Positions 5,074 through 10,914 of a stretch of DNA of 10,914 bases are shown piece by piece. The position numbers and the translations under genes were made by a program. The stretch's first letter is position 1. Each line of letters begins with the position of its first letter. The notes below the pieces were generated by a model. The model searched no databases. It was not told the origin of the DNA and saw only the letters and a program-made list of their open reading frames with translations. This stretch comes from SHNJ01 sp964458615 (GTDB lineage: Bacteria; Pseudomonadota; Alphaproteobacteria; SHNJ01). Location: positions 1 through 10,914 of the forward strand of contig CAYWJR010000046.1 in assembly GCA_964458615.1 (NCBI GenBank), read 5' to 3'.

Positions 5074-7457
5074 AATTTACTTTATCCTGGCTGAAAGAAT
5101 TCCTCGATACCGATGCGGATTTGAAAACCATCACCGATAAATTGACCGCGATTGGATTAGAGGTCGAAGATGTGATCGATAATTCCAAGGCGCTGGCGCC
5201 ATTTATTATCGCCTATGTCGAATCGGCCGAACAACATCCGAATGCGGACCGTTTAAAAGTTTGCAAGGTCAACGATAATAACCAAACCTATCAAATCGTT
5301 TGCGGCGCGCCGAATGCGCGCGCAGGCATCAAGGCGGTTTTATCGCTGCCGGGTATGGTGATTCCATCGACCGGCGAAGCGTTGAAAAAAGGCAGTATTC
5401 GCGGCGTTGAATCCCAAGGCATGTTATGCGCCATCGATGAATTGGGCCTTGGCGCCGAAACAACCGGCATTATCGAATTGCCTGCGGATGCGCCGGTGGG
5501 ACAGCCATATGCGAAAACTTATGGCCTCGATGATGCGGTGATTGAAATCAATTTAACGCCGAACCGGGCCGATTGCACCGGTATTTATGGCATCGCGCGC
5601 GATCTGGCGGCGGCAGGATTGGGGAAATTGAAACCGATTTCTTTGCCGAAAATTAATGGCGCGGCGGGACAAAAATGGGATATTAAAATCGAAACGCCGG
5701 ATTGCCCGCAATTCGCGTCTTGTTTGATCAAGGGCGTGAAAAATGGCGCATCGCCGGAATGGTTGCAAACCAAATTGCGCGCTATCGGTTTGCGCCCAAT
5801 TTCTGCGTTGGTCGACATCACCAATTATTTTACCATCGTTTATGGCCGTCCGATGCATGTATTCGATGCCGCGAAATTGCGCGGCGCGATGCGCGTTCAT
5901 GCGGCAAGTGGGTCTGAAAAAATCGCCGCGTTGAATGACAAAGAATATATATTGCAACCCGGTATGACGGTTATTTCCGACGATTCCGGCGCGATCAGTG
6001 TCGCGGGTATTGTCGGCGGCGCAACGACCGGCGTTGATGATAAAACGGTGGATGTATTGCTCGAAGTCGCATTGTGGAATCCCGACCGGATCGCCGAAAC
6101 GGGGCGTAAATTGGAATGTATTACCGATGCGCGGTACCGGTTTGAACGCGGCGTCGATCCGGAATTTGTAAAATCGTCTTTGGATCTGGCGACGCAAATG
6201 ATTTTGGATTTGTGCGGCGGCAGGGCCGGCGAGGCGGTTGTCACGGGTAAAACCCCGGAATATAAGCGCCAAATTACATTCCGCCCATCGCGCGTAAAAT
6301 TGCTGGGCGGCGCGGATTTGCCCAATGCGCAGGCGCAAGATATTCTGGCGAAATTGGGTTTCCATGTCTCCGACAGCGGCAAAGATGCCTGGCAAATCAC
6401 CCCGCCATCCTGGCGCGGCGATGTGCATGGCGAGGCCGATATTGTCGAAGAAATCATTCGTTTAATCGGGTTCGATAATATCCCAGCCGCATCATTGCCG
6501 ATGGGCAAAATCGAAGTTGGCCAGGCATTAAGCCCGGCGCAAAAAAGAATCTCGCTGGCGCGCCGCGCATTGGCGGCAAAAGGATTGTTGGAATCCGTAT
6601 CGTTCGCCTTCGTATCGCAAGAACAAGCCGCATTATTTGGCGGCGTAAAATCCGAATTGACGTTAAAAAATCCGATCGCGTCGGATTTAAACCATATGCG
6701 CCCAAGCATTTTGCCATCGTTATTGCAAATGGTGAAATCCAACGCCGACCGCAGCAATCCGGATTTGGGATTGTTTGAAGTTGGCGGGCAATATAAATCG
6801 ACACAGGCTGATGGTCAGCAAATTGTGGCCGCCGCCATCCGCAGCGGCGCGACACCGCGCCATTGGCAAGAAAAAACCCGCAACGTGAATGCATTCGATG
6901 CAAAATCCGATGCGTTATCGTTATTGGCGGAATTGGGCGTTGATGCGGCCAAGGCGCAAATAACCGCCAATGCACCCGAATGGTATCATCCCGGCCAATC
7001 GGGAGTGATTAAATTCGGCCCCAACGTGTTGGCGCAATTTGGTGTGTTGCATCCAAGCATTCTGGCGCATTACGATATTAAATTGCCGGTCGTGGCCGCC
7101 GAAATATTCTTGGGTAATATCCCGGCGCCAAAATCCAAAGGAACCAAGGCGCGGACATTATTGAAATTATCGCAATTCCAAGCGGTTTCCCGCGATTTCG
7201 CGTTTCTGGTCGATCAATCGGTGATGGTCGATGCGATTATCAAGGCCGCGCGCGAGGCGGATAAGAATTTGATCGCCGATATCACGGTGTTCGATCAATT
7301 TATCGGCAAGGGTGTGGTGGATGGAAAAAAATCGCTAGCGATTTCCGTCACCTTGCAACCCGCCGATAAAACATTGACCGATGCGGAAATTGAATCTGTG
7401 GCCAAAAAAATCGTCGATGCGGTTTGCGCGGCAACCGGCGCGCAATTGCGCAGTTAA
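5070..7457 (+). CDS. pheT: Phenylalanine--tRNA ligase beta subunit
   Basis: Partner of PheS in PheRS. It binds tRNA and hydrolyses mischarged Tyr-tRNA-Phe. The 795 residues are of normal length. In order, they show an N-terminal MKFTLSWLKEFL start, an EMAP-type tRNA-binding fold (about 40-150, with HPNADRLKVCKV), a B3/4 editing domain (about 210-385), a B5 domain (about 405-475), a pseudo-catalytic core (about 480-690) and a C-terminal FDX-ACB anticodon-binding domain (about 700-794, with AVSRDFAFLVD). The ATG at 5070 overlaps the pheS TGA (ATGA) and has a G-rich tract (5056-5061) 8 nt upstream, favouring translational coupling. An earlier in-frame start at 5007 would lie well inside pheS and lacks homology. 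The GNAT gene follows 2 nt after the stop. Confidence 0.97.
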   Translation: MKFTLSWLKEFLDTDADLKTITDKLTAIGLEVEDVIDNSKALAPFIIAYVESAEQHPNADRLKVCKVNDNNQTYQIVCGAPNARAGIKAVLSLPGMVIPSTGEALKKGSIRGVESQGMLCAIDELGLGAETTGIIELPADAPVGQPYAKTYGLDDAVIEINLTPNRADCTGIYGIARDLAAAGLGKLKPISLPKINGAAGQKWDIKIETPDCPQFASCLIKGVKNGASPEWLQTKLRAIGLRPISALVDITNYFTIVYGRPMHVFDAAKLRGAMRVHAASGSEKIAALNDKEYILQPGMTVISDDSGAISVAGIVGGATTGVDDKTVDVLLEVALWNPDRIAETGRKLECITDARYRFERGVDPEFVKSSLDLATQMILDLCGGRAGEAVVTGKTPEYKRQITFRPSRVKLLGGADLPNAQAQDILAKLGFHVSDSGKDAWQITPPSWRGDVHGEADIVEEIIRLIGFDNIPAASLPMGKIEVGQALSPAQKRISLARRALAAKGLLESVSFAFVSQEQAALFGGVKSELTLKNPIASDLNHMRPSILPSLLQMVKSNADRSNPDLGLFEVGGQYKSTQADGQQIVAAAIRSGATPRHWQEKTRNVNAFDAKSDALSLLAELGVDAAKAQITANAPEWYHPGQSGVIKFGPNVLAQFGVLHPSILAHYDIKLPVVAAEIFLGNIPAPKSKGTKARTLLKLSQFQAVSRDFAFLVDQSVMVDAIIKAAREADKNLIADITVFDQFIGKGVVDGKKSLAISVTLQPADKTLTDAEIESVAKKIVDAVCAATGAQLRS

Positions 7458-7459
7458 AA

Positions 7460-7996
7460 ATGCCCCATCCGCCACGCTTGATTGAAACCGAACGATTATC
7501 TTTGCGGCCTATTGCGGTCGCAGATATTCCGGAAATTTACGCCAAGTGGGGTAGCAGCGCGGTGGTCGCAAAATATATGAGCTGGAAATACGGCATCCCG
7601 TCGGATACGGAAAAATTCGTGCGTTATGCCGCAAATGCCTGGAATACGGGCGATGAATATACCTGGATAATTATGGAAAAAAATAACCCGGGGCTGATTG
7701 GATCGTTTGGCATCCGCATGCACGGCGATAATGCCGATTTTGGTTATTTGTTAATGCCGGAATTTTGGGGCAGGGGATATATGACCGAGGCGGGCCAGCC
7801 GATCATCGAATGGTGCCGCGAATTGCCGCAAATCAAACGGATCTGGGCGGTGCATCATGCCGATAACCCCGCATCCGGCAGGGTAATGGAAAAATTGGGG
7901 TTACGGCGCGAAAGATTGATTGAAAATGCCAAGATTTACCCGAATTTAAATCCAATTTCGCTGCAACATGAATATTTGTATTCCATTGTAAAATAA
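7460..7996 (+). CDS. GNAT family N-acetyltransferase, RimJ/RimL-like
   Basis: Predicted acetyl-CoA-dependent N-acetyltransferase of the Acetyltransf_3 (RimJ/RimL) type, 178 aa. It opens with LIETERLSLRPIAVADIP, characteristic of this subfamily. Motif A is seen at GYLLMPEFWGRGYMTEA (95-111), where the WGRGY loop should hold the acetyl-CoA pyrophosphate, and the C-terminal NPASGRVMEKLGLRRE (136-151) is the usual motif B. The substrate cannot be read from sequence. RimJ and RimL acetylate ribosomal-protein N-termini, and the setting between pheT and lepA makes a translation-related target plausible but unproven. The ATG at 7460 starts 2 nt after the pheT stop with no Shine-Dalgarno sequence, suggesting coupling. 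A start at 7424 inside pheT is possible but adds residues without family similarity. Confidence 0.88.
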   Translation: MPHPPRLIETERLSLRPIAVADIPEIYAKWGSSAVVAKYMSWKYGIPSDTEKFVRYAANAWNTGDEYTWIIMEKNNPGLIGSFGIRMHGDNADFGYLLMPEFWGRGYMTEAGQPIIEWCRELPQIKRIWAVHHADNPASGRVMEKLGLRRERLIENAKIYPNLNPISLQHEYLYSIVK

Positions 7997-8011
7997 GCTA
8001 AAAACAACGCC

Positions 8012-9814
8012 ATGACGCACGATTTATCGAAAATTAGAAATTTCTCCATCATCGCCCATATCGATCATGGCAAATCCACCCTGGCCGACCGGTTGATCCA
8101 GCATTGCGGCGGCTTGACCGACCGCGAAATGTCCGATCAGGTTTTGGACAATATGGACATCGAACGCGAACGCGGTATCACCATCAAGGCGCAAACCGTG
8201 CGTTTGAATTACAAGGCCGATGATGGCGAAACATATCAATTGAATTTGATGGACACGCCGGGACATGTCGATTTCGCATACGAAGTATCGCGTTGTTTGG
8301 CGGCATGCGAAGGATCGTTATTGGTCGTCGATTCCACCCAAGGTGTCGAAGCGCAAACATTGGCCAACGTCTATCAAGCCATCGATGCCGGACATGAAAT
8401 TATTCCCGTGGTCAATAAAATCGATTTGCCCGCCGCCGATGTCGAACGCGTAAAGACGCAAATCGAAGATATTATCGGTATCGATGCATCGGATGCGGTG
8501 CCGATTTCCGCAAAGGCCGGAATCGGGATCAAAGAAACCCTGGAGGCGATTGTAAAACGCCTGCCGCCGCCAAAGGGCGACATCAACGCGCCATTAAAGG
8601 CGATGTTGATCGATTCCTGGTATGATCCATATTGGGGCGTCGTTACATTGGTGCGCGTGCGCGAAGGCGTTTTGCGCAAAAATCAAAAAATCCGTTTTAT
8701 GTCGAACGATTCCGCGCACGTTATCGACCGGGTTGGCGTATTCACGCCGAAAAGCATTGAAAAAGACGCCCTTTATCCGGGCGAGGTCGGATTTTTGACC
8801 GCCGGAATCAAAACCATTTCCGATACCAAAATCGGCGATACCATCACCGACGATAAAAATCCAACGCCGGAACCGTTGCCCGGATTTAAACCCAGCATTC
8901 CGGTTGTATGGTGCGGATTATATCCGGTCGATGCGTCCGATTTTGAAAAATTGCGCGACTCTTTGGCGAAATTGCGCCTGAATGACGCCAGTTTTCATTA
9001 TGAACAGGAAACTTCGCAGGCGCTTGGGTTCGGGTTCCGTTGCGGGTTTTTGGGATTGCTGCATTTGGAAATTATCCAAGAACGTTTGGAACGCGAATTC
9101 AATTTGAATCTGATTACCACCGCGCCATCGGTTATTTATAAAATTTACATGACCGACGGCACGATGAAAGAATTGCATAATCCGGCCGATTATCCCGATC
9201 CAACGCATTTGGAAAAAATCGAAGAACCGTGGATCAAGGCGACGATTATGACGCCGGACGAATATTTGGGTTCTATTTTGCAACTTTGCAATGACCGGCG
9301 CGGCAGCCAGGTGGATTTAACCTATGTCGGGCCGCGCGCGATGGCGGTTTACAAATTGCCGTTGAACGAAGTTGTGTTCGATTTTTATGACCGCCTGAAA
9401 TCCATATCGCGCGGTTACGCCAGTTTCGATTACCAAATCGAAGATTACAAACAAGAAGATTTGGTGAAAATGTCGATATTGGTGAACACCGAACCGGTGG
9501 ATGCGTTGGCGATCATCGTGCACCGCGCCCGCGCCGAAAAACGCGGCCGGGTTTTGTGCGAAAAATTAAAAGATTTGATTCCACGCCAAATGTTCCAGGT
9601 CGCGATCCAGGCGGCAATCGGCGGCAAGGTGATCGCGCGGGAAACCATTTCCGCGATGCGCAAGGACGTTTTGTGGCGTTGTTACGGCGGCGACATAAGC
9701 CGCAAAAAGAAATTGTTGGAAAAACAAAAAGAAGGCAAAAAACGCATGCGCCAGGTGGGTAACGTGGAAATCCCACAAACCGCCTTTATCGCCGCATTAA
9801 AATTGGACGATTAA
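8012..9814 (+). CDS. lepA: Elongation factor 4 (LepA), translational GTPase
   Basis: Ribosome-associated GTPase implicated in back-translocation, recovery of stalled ribosomes and 30S maturation. The 600 residues match the family. The G-domain motifs are all present: G1 AHIDHGKST (15-23), G2 ERERGITIKA (51-60), G3 DTPGH (81-85), G4 NKID (135-138) and G5 SAK (166-168). Domains II, III and V follow, and the LepA-specific C-terminal domain ends with KKLLEKQKEGKKRMRQVGN. The ATG at 8012 lies 15 nt after the GNAT stop. No Shine-Dalgarno sequence or promoter is evident in that gap, so it is probably cotranscribed. Its TAA (9812-9814) overlaps the stop of the convergent exoD gene within a TTAA. Confidence 0.98.
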   Translation: MTHDLSKIRNFSIIAHIDHGKSTLADRLIQHCGGLTDREMSDQVLDNMDIERERGITIKAQTVRLNYKADDGETYQLNLMDTPGHVDFAYEVSRCLAACEGSLLVVDSTQGVEAQTLANVYQAIDAGHEIIPVVNKIDLPAADVERVKTQIEDIIGIDASDAVPISAKAGIGIKETLEAIVKRLPPPKGDINAPLKAMLIDSWYDPYWGVVTLVRVREGVLRKNQKIRFMSNDSAHVIDRVGVFTPKSIEKDALYPGEVGFLTAGIKTISDTKIGDTITDDKNPTPEPLPGFKPSIPVVWCGLYPVDASDFEKLRDSLAKLRLNDASFHYEQETSQALGFGFRCGFLGLLHLEIIQERLEREFNLNLITTAPSVIYKIYMTDGTMKELHNPADYPDPTHLEKIEEPWIKATIMTPDEYLGSILQLCNDRRGSQVDLTYVGPRAMAVYKLPLNEVVFDFYDRLKSISRGYASFDYQIEDYKQEDLVKMSILVNTEPVDALAIIVHRARAEKRGRVLCEKLKDLIPRQMFQVAIQAAIGGKVIARETISAMRKDVLWRCYGGDISRKKKLLEKQKEGKKRMRQVGNVEIPQTAFIAALKLDD

Positions 9815-10449
9815 GAAAAAACGCGCAATACGCCTTCGATGCCCAGCATGACGATCGCCAGGTTGAATCCCAATGCGAACGCGCCGCCGAACAATCCGGC
9901 GATGACAAACAATCCGTCCCGTTCGATCATGCCCAATGCGATCAATCCGATCGGCACGGCCAAAACAAAATTACCCAGCGGGATCGGCAACGCCATTACC
10001 CCGGCCATAATCAAAATCGCAAGCCCGATGGCGTGACGCGTCCAATTGCCGGATAAAAATGCCAACCGTGGGCGCAGAACCCGTTCGATTTTTTCTAAAA
10101 TCGGCCGTGCCTTGGCGAACATTTTGATAAAATTGTCGCGTGCGATTTTACGCTCGCCGATTTTTTTTGGAACCCATGGACGCCGTATGCCCAACAACAT
10201 CTGCAACCCGATCAACGCCATCGGAACCCCGAATATCGTCGATAATCCGGGCAACGGCAACGGGATTAAATTAGGCAAATCCAAAATCAAAATCAAAAGC
10301 CCGTAACCGCGCGTACCCAACGTATCGATCAATTGGCCAATGGTGATATACTCGCCTTGCGTATCTTGCAATAAATCGTCCAGCAATTTGACGATGCTTT
10401 TCCGGCGGCCATTGTCGTTGGCAATGTGCGATGGGTTAAAAGGATTCAT
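9811..10449 (-). CDS. exoD: ExoD-family membrane protein (exopolysaccharide synthesis-type)
   Basis: Predicted inner-membrane protein of the ExoD family, named for the Sinorhizobium meliloti gene needed for exopolysaccharide production and nodule invasion; its biochemical role is not settled. The 212 residues are of family size. A soluble N-terminus (1-45) contains the typical LLDDLLQD...TIGQLIDTLGTRGYGLL segment. Hydrophobic Pro-rich blocks follow at about 48-87 (LPNLIPLPLPGLSTIFG, then PMALIGLQMLLG), 139-175 (ALPIPLGN...GLIALG) and 180-208, separated by a basic loop (88-136). The ATG at 10449 has no Shine-Dalgarno sequence; a TAAAAT 8 nt upstream raises the possibility of a leaderless message. 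The 3' end is convergent with lepA, sharing TTAA. Confidence 0.92.
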   Translation of the reverse strand: MNPFNPSHIANDNGRRKSIVKLLDDLLQDTQGEYITIGQLIDTLGTRGYGLLILILDLPNLIPLPLPGLSTIFGVPMALIGLQMLLGIRRPWVPKKIGERKIARDNFIKMFAKARPILEKIERVLRPRLAFLSGNWTRHAIGLAILIMAGVMALPIPLGNFVLAVPIGLIALGMIERDGLFVIAGLFGGAFALGFNLAIVMLGIEGVLRVFS

Positions 10450-10457
10450 GAAATCAG

Positions 10458-10485
10458 ATTTTACAGGAAACGGATGAAATTGAAA
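10458..10485 (-). promoter_or_regulatory. Weak promoter candidate for exoD
   Basis: On the minus strand TAAAAT (10458-10463) lies 8 nt before the exoD ATG. The best 16-bp-spaced -35 is a poor TTTCAA (10480-10485). If used, the transcript would start almost at the ATG, as at pheS. The stronger promoter candidate at 10695-10723 could instead supply exoD with a leader of about 240 nt. Confidence 0.3.
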
Positions 10486-10500
10486 CGCAAGACCGGCAGG

Positions 10501-10658
10501 CTAACAGAATTCAGATCCGATTTCACCAAATAATGCAACCGTCTGTGCCAGCAACCCGCCTGCGTTTTTATAGAACTTCGGCGCGGCAGCATTCAATTAT
10601 GTTTGATTTTTATGGCGAAGGCTGGAGGATGGGAAGTGACTGGAGTTACGGTAGCCAT
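10501..10658 (-). pseudogene. Possible frame-disrupted small ORF
   Basis: On the minus strand an ATG at 10658 opens a 21-residue peptide starting MATVTPVTSHPPAF and stopping at 10593. In the adjacent frame a stretch from 10596 to 10501 reads as a protein-like segment (AAAPKFYKNAGGLL, then ALFGEIGSEFC) before a stop. Joined by one frameshift they would make a ~52-residue polypeptide. I cannot assign a family. It may be a remnant linked to the neighbouring recombinase trace or simply chance. Confidence 0.25.
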
Positions 10659-10694
10659 TTCCGAGTGAAAATTAACCTGTGTTAAATTTGATCG

Positions 10695-10723
10695 ACTATA
10701 CCATTGCCGATTCCTGCGGGCAA
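10695..10723 (-). promoter_or_regulatory. Minus-strand sigma-70 promoter with overlapping inverted repeat
   Basis: TTGCCC (-35, 10718-10723) and TATAGT (-10, 10695-10700) are 17 bp apart, and TGG precedes the -10 (extended element). Transcription would start near 10688, reading toward the small disrupted ORF and exoD. An inverted repeat, CATTGCC (10702-10708) and GGCAATG (10719-10725), covers the spacer and the -35, so it may be an operator. Confidence 0.45.
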
Positions 10724-10830
10724 TGCGATTTCTGGACTTGATCTTTGCGGCGAAGGAAGCGTGTGTGGGGTAGCAACAAGAAAGGGAACGCCATGATCCA
10801 CACCAGCCAGAAAACCGTTTATCATTTTAG

Positions 10831-10914
10831 CATATTCTGCGCCTTATGACCTTGACCTGCCTTGCGCCGGATATTATCGAATCCATTCTGAACGGGACAC
10901 AGCCGCGCACGTTA
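10831..10914 (+). pseudogene. C-terminal fragment of a serine-type phage/transposon recombinase, open at right edge
   Basis: The plus-strand frame after a TAG (10828-10830) reads HILRLMTLTCLAPDIIESI and continues LNGTQPRTL to the window end. This matches the motif LxLAPDIVEAILxGxQP found near the C-terminus of many recombinase-family proteins in alphaproteobacteria. In an intact protein a large upstream part (resolvase catalytic domain, recombinase domain and zinc ribbon) should precede it, but the stop and the unrelated upstream sequence show that it is missing. It could be annotated as a short ORF from the ATG at 10846, but a truncated mobile-element remnant is more likely. The family call rests on motif memory. 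Confidence 0.6.

Larger units (their letters stand above)
10450..10830. other. Gene-poor right-hand region with decayed coding traces
   Basis: No intact gene or RNA gene is recognisable in these 381 bases. They hold the promoter candidates listed separately and short disrupted reading frames on the minus strand (10501-10658). A few plus-strand frames under 45 codons show no recognisable similarity. The composition is less biased than in the coding regions to the left, and the stretch runs into a recombinase-like C-terminal motif. The whole looks like the eroded edge of an old mobile element or prophage. Confidence 0.5.

Noticed and set aside
10450..10800. tRNA, ncRNA or CRISPR-like content in the gene-poor right end
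   Set aside because: No cloverleaf, TPsiC-like motif, regular repeats or spacers could be found by eye; only one short inverted repeat linked to a promoter.

Overview
The window looks like chromosomal DNA from an alphaproteobacterium. The protein sequences of ThrRS, IF3, PheRS and LepA, the linked exoD-family gene, and the alphaproteobacterial style of the recombinase tail at the right edge all point that way. Base composition is moderate and leucine is mostly TTG. I cannot name a genus from the sequence. Most of the window is a translation-factor cluster: thrS (3' part) - infC - [two unrelated genes on the opposite strand] - rpmI - rplT - pheS - pheT - GNAT acetyltransferase - lepA, followed by a convergent exoD-type gene and a decayed mobile-element edge.

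Left part (1-1930): the catalytic and anticodon-binding part of threonyl-tRNA synthetase runs in from outside the window. A short gap with a GC-rich hairpin follows, then infC. The best infC start is not ATG but ATC (1249), with a well-spaced GGAG. This gives IF3 an unusually long Pro/Gly/Arg-rich N-terminal extension and suggests the classical IF3 self-regulation through a non-AUG start. Insert (1931-3011): two minus-strand genes of unknown function split infC from rpmI. Each has its own recognisable promoter, and the promoter of the larger gene encloses a perfect 21-bp palindrome.

Middle (3012-7457): a strong promoter drives rpmI-rplT. Just before the rpmI ribosome-binding site sits a perfect 14-bp stem hairpin whose 5' arm can also form a competing small hairpin, a good candidate for ribosomal-protein autoregulation. 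A rho-independent terminator closes rpmI-rplT, and the pheS promoter begins in that terminator's tail. Its -10 box lies 7 nt before the pheS ATG, so pheS-pheT is probably made from a leaderless mRNA. pheS and pheT overlap by ATGA.

Right part (7458-10914): a RimJ/RimL-type GNAT acetyltransferase follows pheT by 2 nt, then lepA (elongation factor 4). The lepA stop codon overlaps that of the convergent exoD-family membrane-protein gene. Beyond exoD, about 465 bases hold minus-strand promoter-like elements, short frame-disrupted peptides, and the C-terminal motif of a serine-type phage/transposon recombinase that runs off the right edge.

The genes form a protein-synthesis unit: charging tRNA-Thr and tRNA-Phe, initiation fidelity, two 50S proteins and a translational GTPase. 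I do not see a defence system, CRISPR array, RNA gene or intact mobile element. The novelty here is regulatory and organisational.
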